A stretch of 64,000 bases of DNA from Homarus americanus (GCF_018991925.1 NW_024727813.1:5001-69000), one strand, 5' to 3'. Positions 46,000 to 60,221 are shown, counted from the stretch's first letter. Numbers and translations are program-made. Notes: generated from the sequence alone by a model not told the origin.

Positions 46000-47520
46000 T
46001 CTGATAGGTGTACGCTACACCCGATAGGAGGCATTGTGTGTGTGTGTATGTGCGTGCACACACTACACAGGGTGGTGAAATGCGTCTAGTGTGGCAGCAT
46101 TATGTAAGTGTTAAGGTGCAAGCACTGTTTGCTCCCTCTCGCTTTCAGCTGCCGCCGCTGACTAGCCCTCGTGGCAAACAGGGAAGCAACTTGAATAAGT
46201 CTTCCCCTGCCAGTACACAGCCTCTTCACCATCAAGACTCTTGCTGTGCCTTCTCATGACAGCACACGGTAACTGGATGCCTCGTGGGCCCAGGCTAGAT
46301 CAGCAGGGGATCTCGGAGTAGCAGTGGGCCCCAGAGGGATGGCGCACAGGCTCACTGGCATGTGGACACGTCCTGACGCCTACCTACCAATGGAAAATCT
46401 GCAGTGGAGCCCCACATCAGGCAGACATGCTTACAGAGCTCCAACAAAACCCCAGCGGCGGTGTAGGCAGAAGAGGTGACCAACATGGGACCCCAACAAC
46501 TACATCGGCAGACGAAGGAAATGCATGATGAACAGGCTACTAGGCGAAACCCAACAAACTGGGCTATCGGCAGTCCATTGCAACTCTCCCTCTCCCCAGT
46601 CATTGCAACACTTGCACCACTGGATCAGGAAAAGGGAGAGCCAAGATGTGTGGTTGCAGCCTCACTCCTGCCTCACCACATAAATCAACTCGCACACAGC
46701 CATCACCCAGCTCATCATACCTCTTATCATCAAACCCCCTTATATGGTATAAGTTATACCCCCACAAAGTCTTATGGCGACGGATGAGTGGCGACGGGGA
46801 CAGTCAGAGATGACTGCCGGGAGTCTCTAGTCACAACTCTGCACATGGGCAGCACAGATAATATGATCGTTTATGCACTGGGATCTAGGCAGCAGTGCAA
46901 TCCGGTCCTGTCTGTGCGGCTGAGCAGCCCTTAGGAGGAGCCACTCTGCTCACCCAACACAGGGAGGGGGCTAGAAAAGGTGCCCTAAACATAGCCTGCC
47001 TAAAAACCCAACCTAACTGGGCAACCGCACCCAGTAAGGTCATCCTTATGCAGTCAAAAACACAATCAAAATCACAGGTCCAAACAAAAGCAAACCATAC
47101 AACCTCATATGGTCGTTGCATGGAATGTCAGGACCCTTCTGGATACTGGCACAAATGCACGTCCTGAAAGAAGAACTGCCCTTGTGGCAAAAGAGCTGGC
47201 TAGGTATAACATCGACATAGCAGTCATCAGTGAGTCCCGGCTCCCAGACGATGGCCAACTCACAGAACGGGGCTCTGGCTACACCTTCCTCTGGAAGGGT
47301 AAGCCTGCTGCGGAGAGAAACCTCATTTATGGAGTTGGCTTTGCCATCCGCCAACGCATCCTACACAGGCTAACTGAAATGCCTATTTGGATCAACGAAC
47401 GCCTCATGACACTTCAAGTCCCACTGAATCACTCTCGTCATGCCTTCTTCATCAGTGCATATGCCCCAACACTGGCTGCAGAGGATGACATCAAGGGGGC
47501 CTTTTATGCCGACCTCGACA
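46000..47520 (+). pseudogene. LINE 5' region with endonuclease (L4), truncated by satellite
   Basis: An upstream GC-rich leader with short frames (46000-47100) precedes a 47109 frame encoding the N-terminal apurinic-like endonuclease: MVVAWNVRTLLDTGTNARPE, IDIAVISESRLPDDG and GVGFAIRQRILHRLTEMPIW, then HAFFISAYAPTLAAEDDIKG. The WNVRTLL, SESRLP and AYAPT motifs are the EEP fold metal and active-site blocks of RTE/CR1-type elements. At about 47520 (DRILPHSGAESYR) it runs into the 23-bp satellite, so the RT is lost. Confidence 0.83.
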
Positions 47521-47740
47521 GAATACTACCGCATTCTGGGGCAGAATCCTACCGTCTCCTGGGACACAATCCTACCATATTTTGGGCGAAATCCTACCCT
47601 ATTCTGGGGCGGAATCTTACCCTTTTCTGGGGCACAATCTTACCCTATTCTGGGGCAGAACCCTACCATCTTCTGGGGCAGGATCCTACCATATTCAGGG
47701 GCAGAATCCTACCGTCTTCTGGGGCGGATTCTAGGGTGTG
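47520..47740. repeat. 23-bp satellite, part 1
   Basis: About ten units of a 23-bp repeat containing GAATCCTACCGTATTCTGGG. It begins in frame with the LINE endonuclease and continues after the MITE at 48440. Confidence 0.9.
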
Positions 47741-47893
47741 ACAGTTGCCCCAACTTTGTCATAAAATGCTGTTCAAAATTTTGGTATTGCATATTGACAT
47801 AAAAAATACCCACATGCAATTTTTGAAGATTCATGCATATGACCTCCAGCAAGTTGAAAAATAGTTATTTTGCTTATACGGCATACGCGCCTA
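47741..47893. other. Short AT-rich segment, unassigned
   Basis: About 150 bases between satellite and MITE. It holds no recognised repeat or frame. Confidence 0.5.
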
Positions 47894-48438
47894 AGTGGTC
47901 CCTCGGTTAACGAGCACAATCCGTTCCAGCATGTTGCTCGTTAACCGAAAAACTCGTTAACCAAAACCATTGTTGCAATGGGTTTTTGGGTAATTGGTTC
48001 CAACTCACAGAAAATTGCCTAAATTCAACAAAAAATGTAGAAAAGTACACTTACTTTGAGGTGTGTATGTAGAAGGCTCCTGGATGATGATGATGATGAT
48101 GATGGGAATTAGAATGGGGGTGGAGGAGAAGGGAGAAGAGAAGGCAATGGGGTGGAAGAGAAGTCACCCCATGCCGCCATTTCACACATAAAATTTTAGT
48201 TCTTCTGGTGTAATTCAAGATTATTTCATTTAAATCAACACTGCACTGCATTATATATTGTTAATATGTAAAATAAATTTCAAAATGATCAATAATTTGA
48301 CTGGAAACACAGAAAAAAAGCGTTTAGGTTAAGAGAGTCTCAAGCAAGATGTTACCTCCACTGAAAAGATAGAAACTGGCGCCTGTTTGCTGTGCTGCCA
48401 GGCTGGACGGCGAGCATGAAACTAGTTTCCTTACCTAA
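47894..48438 (-). mobile_element. Tigger-like MITE, family D (copy D2), truncated
   Basis: It opens AGTGGTCCCTCGGTTAACGA, which is the reverse of the right end of D1, and follows D1 in reverse through AATGGGTTTTTGGGTAATTG and AACATCTTGCTTGAGACTC-type blocks to about 48438. There the match stops and the satellite resumes. The other terminus is missing. The 66-codon frame on the minus strand (48051-48251) parallels that in D1. Confidence 0.85.
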
Positions 48439-48439
48439 T

Positions 48440-50157
48440 TCTGAGTCGGAATCCTACCGTATTCTGGCGCAGAATCCTACCGTCTTCTGGGGCAGAATTC
48501 TACCGTATTCTGGAGCGGGCTCCTACCGTATTCTGAGGCAGAATCCTTCCGTCTTCAGGGGCGGATTCCTTCCATCTTCTAGGGCGGAATCCTACCGTAT
48601 TCTTGCATAGAATCCTACCATATTCTGGGTCAGAATTCTACCGTATTCTGTAGCGGAATCCGACCGTTTTGGGGGGCACAATCTTACCGTCTTTGGAGAC
48701 AGAATCCTCTCGTCTCCTGGCGCAAAATTCTAACTTTTTCTGGAGTGATATCCTGCCGTCTCCTTGGGCAGAATCCTAGCGTATTCTGGGGTGGAGTCTT
48801 CCCCTATTCTGGGACGGAATCCTACCGTCTCCTGGGCCAGTTTCCTACCGTATTTTGGGGGGAATCTTATCCTATTCTGGGGCAGAACCCTACCATCTTC
48901 TGGGGCGGGATCCTACCTTATTCTGGGCTGAATCCTACCGTTTCCTGGTGCAGAATCCTGCCGTATTTTGGGCGAAATCCTACCCTATTCTGGGGCATAA
49001 CCCTGGCGTCTTCTGGGGCGAAATCCTACCTTATTCTGGGGCAAAATCCTACCGTTTTCCGGCGCAGAATCATACCATATTCTGGGGCAGAAACCTACTG
49101 TCTACTGGGGCGTGATCCTTCCGTATTCTGGGGCGGAATCCTATCATCTGCTAGTGCAGAATCCTACCGTTTTCTGGACCAATACCCTACAGTGTCCTTG
49201 GAAAGATTTCTAGCATATTCGGGCGGAATCCTACCTTATTCTGGGGCGGAATCCTACTCTATTCTCGGGCGGAATCCTACCCTATTCTGGGGCAGAACCC
49301 TACCATTATCTGAGGCGGGATCCTACCGCATTCTGGGGTAGAATCCTACCGAATTCTGGGGCAAAATCCTACCGTATTCTGGGGTAAAATCCTACCGTAT
49401 TCTGTTGTGGAGTCCTTCCGAATTCTGGACGGAATTCGACCGTTTTCTGGGGCAGAATCATACTGTCTTTGGGGACACAATCCTTCCGTCCGCTGGAGCA
49501 GAATCCTACCGTTTTTTGGAGCGTTATCCTACCGTCTCCTTGGGCAGAATCCTCGCGTATTCTGTGGCGGAATCCTACCTTATTTTGAGGCGGAATCCTA
49601 CCGTTTCCTAGGGCAGAATCCTACAGTATATTGGAACGGAATCCTACCCTATTCTGGGGCGGAATCCTACCCTATTCTGGGGCACAATCCTACCATCTTC
49701 TATGGCGTAATCCTACTGTCTTCTGGAGCGAACTACTGTACTACCGTTTTCTGGGGTGGAATCCTACAGTTTTCTGGTGGAGAATCCTACCGTATTCTGG
49801 GGCAGAATCCTACCGTTTTCTGGGGTGGAATCATACCGTATTCTGAGGCGGAAACCTACCGTCTCCTGGGACAGAATCCTACCGTATTTTTGGCGAAATC
49901 CTACCCTATTCTGTGACGGAACCCTACCCTATTCTGTGGCTGAACCCTACCATCTTCTGTGGAGGGATCCTACCATTTTCTGGGGCAGAATCTTACCGTC
50001 TTTGGGGACAGAATTCTACCGGCTGCTAGCGCAGAATCCTTCCGTTATGTTTAGCGATATCCTGCCGTCTCCTGAGGCAGAATCCTATCCTATTCTGGGC
50101 TGAATCCTACTCTATTCTTGGGCGGAATCCTACCCTATTCTGGGGCGGAATCCTACC
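48440..50157. repeat. 23-bp satellite, part 2
   Basis: About 75 units, each roughly GGGGCAGAATCCTACCGTAT plus TCT, with frequent single-base variants and some shortened units. Because 23 is not a multiple of three and the unit has no stop in the plus strand, three successive units encode a 23-residue peptide repeat (AESYRILGQNPTVFWGRILP...). Open frames of up to about 198 codons result. I do not count them as genes. Confidence 0.92.
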
Positions 50158-50333
50158 CACAAAACTCTCACTTTTACACTTGCCAGCCATTTTAAAGGGA
50201 ATTACAAACGAAAAAAATTTTCAGCACACAGCGCAGTCACTAACGTCGGGAATCGAAAATATGTAATTTGAAAAAATTTTGGTACAACTGCGGCAGTCGT
50301 ATGTCCGGGTGGTCGTAAGTCGAAGGGTACCTG
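50158..50333. mobile_element. Tigger-type MITE end (fragment)
   Basis: The right border reads GGTCGTAAGTCGAAGGGTAC CTG followed by TA, a typical MITE terminus with inverted CAGGTACCCTTCGACTTACG. The left terminus was not found, as the satellite begins at 50157. Confidence 0.5.
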
Positions 50334-50335
50334 TA

Positions 50336-50620
50336 TTTAGAAGAAAACTTGAAAACATGGATATTAGACCAATGAAAATTGGGTTTTGTGGTGACTACAA
50401 AAATTATCATTTTGGAAGCAAGAAAGTTTGCAGCAAACACAGAGGTGGATGACTTCAAAGGAACTGCTTGTTGGTGTTTTCGCTTCATGAAACAAAATGG
50501 CTTAAGTTTGCGAACAAGAACAAAGTTAGTAAGTAGAAAAAAAAAATCCTAGAATTACATTTCCAAAATCAGGGTGCGTCTTCCATGATGCAGCATCTTC
50601 TATGCCGCAAAATACGGTAC
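50336..50620 (+). pseudogene. Pogo-like transposase HTH remnant
   Basis: With one stop, the plus strand reads EENLKTWILDQ then ARKFAANTEVDDFKGTACWC and FRFMKQNGLSLRTRTKL. This is the Tc5/CENP-B-type second HTH (W..RFMKxNGLSLR) of pogo-class transposases. It is followed at once by a 3'-end-like block (CAGGGTGCGTCTTCC, GCCGCAAAATACGGTA). The catalytic domain has been deleted. Confidence 0.75.
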
Positions 50621-50625
50621 ATAAT

Positions 50626-51321
50626 CCATTTCGATTTATTGCAACTACCTAAAAGCCATCAAGGCTCTAGTTACATACTCGTGTGCATTGACCACTTCTC
50701 CAGATTTGTGGTACGAGCACTATTGAAGAATAAGTCTGCTGAAGCATAGCTCATGCATTAGTCACTCATCTAATCTGTCCTTTCTCTACACCTAGCGTGA
50801 TACTCTCGGATAATGGGGCAGAATTTAAGAATCAACTCCTAGCAGCAATATGTCAACAATATGACATCACACAAACCTTCACAACCGCCTACCATCCATC
50901 CTTAAATGGGTTGGTCGAGCGTACAAATCGTAAAATTCTTGAGATTCTCCGACACGTGGTGAATCTGATGCACCATTCCTTTAGAGGCAAATCGCCATAC
51001 TACATAATTTATGGTACCGATAAATACTTGCCCTATGATCAACTAGCAGGAACCCCACAACCTGTTTACAACATGGACAACTATGCCAAGAAGCACATTA
51101 ACGTTTTCACGAGCATCCATGGAAAAGTACGAAAACACTTAGCAGCCTCACGTGCTGAAATGATTTGCAAGCAACATAAAAAAGCTCAGCCTATAACACT
51201 AGAAATAGGCGACAAAGTAATGATAAAAGCACCGGACCGCATATCAAAACTTTTGCCTAAATTCACAGGTCCATATGTGATTAAAGCAAAAGAACATGAA
51301 AAACAAATTCCAAGTAGTTGA
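50626..51321 (+). pseudogene. Gypsy-class integrase remnant
   Basis: Broken frames give the start of an integrase core (HFDLLQLP, IDHFSRFVVRALL), a stop near 50748, then ILSDNGAEFKNQLL (second catalytic Asp) and YHPSLNGLVERTNRKILEIL (catalytic Glu), about 35 residues apart as in D,D35E integrases. The C-terminal part has a GPY-type end (LLPKFTGPYVIK). RT, RNase H and protease are absent from the window. Together with the env-like frame that follows it belonged to a Ty3/Gypsy errantivirus-like element, now defective. Confidence 0.85.
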
Positions 51322-51806
51322 GCCAACGATGAATGTCACAGATATAGTTCATGTAGATAGAATGAAAAAAGTCAGCAGAGACTTAGTAGGGACCTCTAAT
51401 GTCAGTCAATTACATCCTACTTCTACTACGACAGTTGCTGAACATAACATAACAATAGACAATATGTGTTGTCAAAAACTGCGATCAGCAAACAAGAAAC
51501 ATTAATTATCCTCGCCCCTTTCAGGCATGGCTTGGATATCACTATCCTGTTGACATGGGTTGTGGTAGCAACAGCCACATTCCCAGCAGACATTATCAAA
51601 CCTGCCCCACTGGGCAAAGTACTTGTAATGGAAAATGTCGTAACTGCCAAGTACTGTACTAGCTCCATGGTTTAAAGCGCATGCCTGTGCACCTAAAGTC
51701 AATAGCTGTCCACATTCAAACAGCTATGCACACCCTGCAAGACTTCCAACAACAGTCTACCATCTCTACAACCCCTTGACAAACCATCTCACTTCAAAAC
51801 GCCCAC

Positions 51807-52379
51807 ATGAAGAGTCTACTGAAGTGCGTAATGCACTTGGAAGGAAAGCTACCTACGTCTCCTGAAGACATCGGGAAGAATGTACATTGTCATTGGCGTC
51901 AAAAACGTGGTCTATTTAATTTTGTTGGTTTAATAAGTAGCTCCCTGTTTGGCACGGCAACCGCAGAAGATGTAGCTAAACTAGGGAAACAAATGAACGC
52001 AGTTTCAGAAGCGATCATGAAACAGAATAGGGCCACTGCACAGTCCTACAAGGCAATACAGACTCTACTCTCAGATGATGGAACTACTCAACTAACACAA
52101 GTTGTCCAGAGATTCACACGGTCAGAATCTACACTAGAATGGCTACTCTGCTTTACAGAATATATGCATCTAGCTGAAGCCTCTGGGCAAGTTCTCACAG
52201 TTACCAAAGATTGGGTCTCAGCTGATTTAGTGAATGCAGGTTTAGGTCTTGTAGATGCACAACTGTTGCCGGTATCATATATCACAAGCTATCACAAGAA
52301 GAACAGGGTTACTGAGAGGTTACCAACTCCAGAGGCCTACTACAAAGTGAACATGGCCAAGAGGTCTACTACAAAGTGA
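51807..52379 (+). pseudogene. Env-like (baculovirus F/errantivirus type) fragment
   Basis: The frame contains a furin-type site, RQKR, directly followed by a hydrophobic Gly-rich stretch beginning GLFNFVG, then a helix-rich segment (about 52000-52200). This arrangement is known from baculovirus F proteins and insect errantivirus envelope proteins. Only an internal part is present. The upstream half is broken into short frames, no C-terminal membrane anchor is visible, and the end has dissolved into a minisatellite (VNMAKRSTTK then stop). It is an inactive genomic relic. Confidence 0.7.
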
Positions 52380-53707
52380 ACATGGCCAAGAGGTCTACTA
52401 CAAAGTGAACATGGCCAAGAGGTCTACTACAAAGTGAACATGGCCAAGAGGCCTACTACAAAGTGAACATGGCCAAGAGGTCTACTACAAAGTGAACATG
52501 GCCAAGAGGTCTACTACAAAGTGAACATGGCCAAGAGGTCTACTACAAAGTGAACATGGCCAAGAGGTCTACTACAAAGTGAACATGGCCAAGAGGCCTA
52601 CTACAAAGTGAACATGGCCAAGAGGTCTACTACAAAGTGAACATGGCCAAGAGGCTACTACAAAGTGAACATGGCCAAGAGGCCTACTACAAAGTGAACA
52701 TGGCCAAGAGGTCTACTACAAAGTGAACATGGTCTACTACAAAGTGAACATGGCCAAGAGGTCTACTACAAAGTGAACATGGCCAAGAGGTCTACTACAA
52801 AGTGAACATGGCCAAGAGGTCTACTACAAAGTGAACATGGCCAAGAGGTCTACTACAAAGTGAACGTGGCCAAAGGTCTACTACAAAGTGAACATGGCCA
52901 AGAGAGTGAACCTACTACAAAGTGAACATGGCCAAGAGGTCTACTACAAAGTGAACATGGCCAGGGCAAAGTGAACATGGCCAACTACAAAGTGAACATG
53001 GCCAAGGGTCTACTACAAAGTGAACATGGCCAAGAGGTCTACTACAAAGTGAACATGGCCAAGAGGCCTACTACAAAGTGAACATGGCCAAGAGGTCTAC
53101 TACAAAGTGAACATGGCCAAGAGGTCTACTACAAAGTGAACATGGCCAAGAGGCCTACTACAAAGTGAACATGGCCAAGAGGCCTACTACAAAGTGAACA
53201 TGGCCAAGAGGTCTACTACAAAGTGAACATGGCCAAGAGGTCTACTACAAAGTGAACATGGTCAAGAGGTCTACTACAAAGTGAACATGGCCAAGAGGCC
53301 TACTACAAAGTGAACATGGCCAAGAGGCCTACTACAAAGTGAACATGGCCAAGAGGCCTACTACAAAGTGAACATGGCCAAGAGGCCTACTACAAAGTGA
53401 ACATGGCCAAGAGGCCTACTACAAAGTGAACATGGCCAAGAGGTCTACTACAAAGTGAACATGGCCAAGAGGCCTACACCTACTACAAAGTGAACATGGC
53501 CAAGAGGCCTACTACAAAGTGAACATGGCCAAGAGGCCTACTACAAAGTGAACATGGCCAAGAGGTCTACTACAAAGTGAACATGGCCAAGAGGCCTACT
53601 ACAAAGTGAACATGGCCAAGAGGTCTACTACAAAGTGAACATGGCCAAGAGGCCTACTACAAAGTGAACATGGCCAAGAGGCCTACTACAAAGTGAACAT
53701 GGCCAAG
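52335..53707. repeat. 29-bp minisatellite derived from the env-like frame
   Basis: About 47 copies of a 29-bp unit containing GAACATGGCCAAGAGGTCTA followed by CTACAAAGT, with GGCCTA and GGTCTA variants and a few deletions. The first unit lies inside the env-like open frame (EAYYKVNMAK). Confidence 0.95.
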
Positions 53708-54130
53708 CTATTGTGTAAAATAAACAAAAATAGTACAGGTTTAAGAACACTCACTGATATGACCGAGGTTAAACTTTACATTATTTTATTTACCTGATCA
53801 ATTTTTTCTACATTCATTTTCTTTATTTTGTCAATCTATTTCTTGTTTTGTCTTAAATTAAGTGATTTTAGATGTATATAAAGACTTGGGCTATGATATA
53901 GTGGTATTTTAAACATGGTTCTGTCAGTACAGTATGCACATAGCACGTGCTCCAACTTACGTACAAATCTGACTAGGAACAGAACTTCGACTGTGGGACT
54001 ATAAATGCAGTCAAATGGTCCTGATAGGTGAACCTCTCTCAGCAACCACTGCTGAAACCTTATCTATGTTTGACCACATTATGTATCCTAACATTTACAA
54101 GGCAATGCGTGTGTGTGTTAAGAAGGCTAA
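53708..54130. other. AT-rich segment without recognised features
   Basis: About 420 bases. It contains a 69-codon minus-strand frame without recognisable motifs. Confidence 0.5.
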
Positions 54131-54136
54131 CAACTT

Positions 54137-54310
54137 ACCTGTACACCCTGACATGAGGAGGATGAAAACTAGTGGTTAACGGTTACTCGTGACGTAATAA
54201 GGGGAACCTTCGCGATTGGTCGAGATCTCGGCTGCTAGTCAAGGTTGTGGCTTCCGATAGGCTGAACAGCAGAGGGTAACAGGAGGTCGCGGTGTGAACT
54301 TCACTGGAGG
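54137..54310 (-). promoter_or_regulatory. Candidate promoter and first exon (minus strand)
   Basis: On the minus strand this CpG-containing stretch carries an inverted CCAATCGCGAAGG and a CRE-like TTACGTCACGAG. An ATG follows near 54153 (ATGTCAGGGTGTACAG) and is followed at once by GTAAGTTG, a perfect donor consensus. It is oriented so that it could start a transcript running toward the CCCH exon. However, the implied phase (1) does not match the phase-0 acceptor at 13807, so at least one more exon would be needed. Confidence 0.35.
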
Positions 54311-54480
54311 TGAGAGAGTATCGTGTATTATAAGATTATCAAACCCTCCCCGGCAGAGTGCGTGTGGATTAAACCAAACCGGGAAGCCTGATGGTGGAAG
54401 TCTTGTGTGAGGGACTGGCAGGGAGTAAAGGTGTAGCGCACTTGAAGGTCTCCAGTTGTGTCGATATAATGTGCAATAAT

Positions 54481-57400
54481 TAGATATTGTCTGTTAGTAC
54501 CATATTATAGGTATATTGTCTGTGTTAGTACCATGTTATAGGTATATTGTCTGTGTTAGTACCATGTTATAGGTATATTGTCTGTGTTAGTACCATGTTA
54601 TAGGTATATTGTCTGTGTTAGTACCATGTTATAGGTATATTGTCTGTGTTAGTACCATGTTATAGGTATATTGTCTGTGTTAGTACCATGTTATAGGTAT
54701 ATTGTCTGTGTTAGTACCATGTTATAGGTATATTGTCTGTGTTGGTACCATGTTATAGGTATATTGTCTGTGTTAGTACCATGTTATAGGTATATTGTCT
54801 GTGTTAGTACCATGTTATAGGTATATTGTCTGTGTTAGTACCATGTTATAGGTATATTGTCTGTGTTAGTACCATGTTATAGGTATATTGTCTGTGTTAG
54901 TACCATGTTATAGGTATATTGTCTGTGTTAGTACCATGTTATAGGTATATTGTCTGTGTTAGTACCATGTTATAGGTATATTGTCTGTGTTAGTACCATG
55001 TTATAGGTATATTGTCTGTGTTAGTACCATGTTATAGGTATATTGTCTGTGTTAGTACCATGTTATAGGTACATTGTCTGTGTTAGTTCCATGTTATAGG
55101 TATATTGTCTGTGTTAGTACCATGTTATAGGTATATTGTCTGTGTTAGTACCATGTTATAGGTATATTGTCTGTGTTAGTACCATGTTATAGGTATATTG
55201 TGTTAGTACCATGTTATAGGTATATTGTCTGTGTTAGTACCATGTTATAGGTACATTGTCTGTGTTAGTACCATGTTATAGGTACATTGTCTGTGTTAGT
55301 ACCATGTTATAGGTATATTGTCTGTGTTAGTACCATGTTATAGGTATATTGTCTGTGTTAGTACCATGTTATAGGTATATTGTCTGTGTTAGTACCATGT
55401 TATAGGTATATTGTCTGTGTTAGTACCATGTTATAGGTACATTGTCTGTGTTAGTTCCATGTTATAGGTATATTGTCTGTGTTAGTACCATGTTATAGGT
55501 ACATTGTCTTTGATTAGTACCATGTTATAGGTACATTGTCTGTGTTAGTTCCATGTTATAGGTATATTGTCTGTGTTAGTACCATGTTATAGGTATATTG
55601 TCTGTGTTAGTACCATGTTATAGGTATATTGTCTGTGTTAGTACCATGTTATAGGTACATTGTCTGTGCTGGTACCATGTTATAGGTATATTGTCTGTGT
55701 TAGTACCATGTTATAGGTACATTGTCTGTGTTAGTTCCATGTTATAGGTATATTGTCTGTGTTAGTACCATGTTATAGGTATATTGTCTGTGTTAGTACC
55801 ATGTTATAGGTATATTGTCTGTGTTAGTACCATGTTATAGGTATATTGTCTGTGTTAGTACCATGTTATAGGTATATTGTCTGTGTTAGTACCATGTTAT
55901 AGGTATATTGTCTGTGTTAGTACCATGTTATAGGTATATTGTCTGTGTTAGTACCATGTTATAGGTATATTGTCTGTGTTGGTACCATGTTAGAGGTATA
56001 TTGTCTGTGTTAGTTCCATGTTATAGGTATATTGTCTGTGTTAGTACCATGTTATAGGTATATTGTCTGTGTTAGTACCATGTTATAGGTATATTGTCTG
56101 TTAGTACCATGTTATAGGTATATTGTCTGTGTTAGTACCATGTTATAGGTACATTGTCTGTGTTAGTACCATGTTATAGGTATATTGTCTGTGTTAGTAC
56201 CATGTTATAGGTATATTGTCTGTGTTGGTACCATGTTAGAGGTATATTGTCTGTGTTAGTTCCATGTTATAGGTATATTGTCTGTGTTAGTACCATGTTA
56301 TAGGTATATTGTCTGTGTTAGTACCATGTTATAGGTATATTGTCTGTTAGTACCATGTTATAGGTATATTGTCTGTGTTAGTACCATGTTATAGGTACAT
56401 TGTCTGTGTTAGTACCATGTTATAGGTATATTGTCTGTGTTAGTACCATGTTATAGGTATATTGTCTGTGTTAGTACCATGTTATAGGTATATTGTCTGT
56501 GTTAGTACCATGTTATAGGTATATTGTCTGTGTTAGTACCATGTTATAGGTATATTGTCTGTGTTAGTACCATGTTATAGGTATATTGTCTGTGTTAGTA
56601 CCATGTTATAGGTACATTGTCTGTGTTAGTACCATGTTATAGGTATATTGTCTGTGTTGGTACCATGTTATAGGTATATTGTCTGTGTTAGTACCATGTT
56701 ATAGGTATATTGTCTGTTAGTACCATGTTATAGGTATATTGTCTGTTAGTACCATGTTATAGGTATATTGTCTGTGTTAGTACCATGTTATAGGTATATT
56801 GTCTGTGTTAGTACCATGTTATAGGTATATTGTCTGTGTTAGTCCCATGTTATAGGTATATTGTCTGTGTTAGTACCATGTTATAGGTATATTGTCTGTG
56901 TTAGTACCATGTTATAGGTATATTGTCTGTGTTAGTTCCATGTTATAGGTACATTGTCTGTGTTAGTACCATGTTATAGGTATATTGTCTGTGTTAGTAC
57001 CATGTTATAGGTATATTGTCTGTGTTAGTACCATGTTATAGGTATATTGTCTGTGTTAGTTCCATGTTATAGGTATATTGTCTGTGTTAGTACCATGTTA
57101 TAGGTATATTGTCTGTGTTAGTACCATGTTATAGGTATATTGTCTGTGTTAGTACCATGTTATAGGTATATTGTCTGTGTTAGTACCATGTTATAGGTAT
57201 ATTGTCTGTGTTAGTACCATGTTATAGGTATATTGTCTGTGTTAGTTCCATGTTATAGGTATAGTGTCTGTGTTAGTACCATGTATAGGTACATTGTCTG
57301 TGTTAGTTCATGTTATAGGTATATTGTCTGTGTTAGTACCATGTTATAGGTATATTGTCTGTGTTAGTACCATGTTATAGGTATATTGTCTGTGTTAGTA

Positions 57401-58147
57401 CCATGTTATAGGTATATTGTCTGTGTTAGTACCATGTTATAGGTATATTGTCTGTGTTAGTACCATGTTATAGGTATATTGTCTGTGTTAGTACCATGTT
57501 ATAGGTATATTGTCTGTGTTAGTATTGTCTGTGTTAGTACCATGTTATAGGTATATTGTCTGTGTTAGTACCATGTTATAGGTATATTGTCTGTGTTAGT
57601 TCCATGTTATAGGTATATTGTCTGTGTTAGTACCATGTTATAAGTACATTGTCTGTGTTAGTACCATGTTATAGGTATATTGTCTGTGTTAGTACCATGT
57701 TATAGGTATATTGTCTGTGTTAGTACCATGTTATAGGTATATTGTCTGTGTTAGTACCATGTTATAGGTATATTGTCTGTGTTAGTACCATGTTATAGGT
57801 ATATTGTCTGTGTTAGTACCATGTTATAGGTATATTGTCTGTGTTAGTACCATGTTATAGGTATATTGTCTGTGTTAGTACCATGTTATAGGTATATTGT
57901 CTGTGTTAGTACCATGTTATAGGTATATTGTCTGTGTTATTGTCTGTGTACCATGTTATAGGTATATTGTCTGTGTTAGTACCATGTTATAGGTATATTG
58001 TCTGTGTTAGTACCATGTTATAGGTATATTGTCTGTGTTAGTACCATGTTATAGGTACATTGTCTGTGTTAGTACCATGTTATAGGTATATTGTCTGTGT
58101 TGGTACCATGTAATAGGTATATTGTCTGTGCTGGTACCATGTTATAG
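54481..58147. repeat. 31-bp minisatellite, 3.7 kb
   Basis: About 118 copies of a 31-bp unit (GTGTTAGTACCATGTTATAG plus GTATATTGTCT). Variants (GTACATTG, AGTTCCATG, GGTACCATG, and units lacking GTGT) recur in the same order in places, for example around 56000-56160 and 56230-56400, showing higher-order block duplication. Confidence 0.96.
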
Positions 58148-58510
58148 GAATAGAGTAGACAATATCAGGATTTATCCTTTATAGGAATATTTTCATAATA
58201 TCTTTATATTGTAGGTATTGTATGTTACTAGTATATGTTGTCCAGGTTGTACCTCTCTAGTCCGGCAACCTCGGGACCTGACCGGTGCCGAACCTTGGAA
58301 ATTCACCCTTTTCCTGGATAGATAGTGACTTGCTTACACTTGGAAGCACTAGCACCACTTTCTCTGCTTCATGGTCTCTTTGAAGACATATTGAAGGGTT
58401 AAATGTCGTACAGTAGCTTCTCAAATTTCACGTGTTTTTAATTCGACGTTTTTTATTGGAACACAAAAAACAAAATAATTTAAAATTTTGACGGCGGAAA
58501 CTCGATTTTC

Positions 58511-60178
<1,668 letters not shown>

Positions 60179-60221
60179 GTGTAAACCTTAATTTCTCGCG
60201 GCCTTGTTGTTGTTGTTTTTT

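Noticed and set aside
53836..54045. 69-codon minus-strand frame near the promoter-like island
   Set aside because: It lies downstream of the donor, lacks splice-acceptor support and has no recognisable motif.
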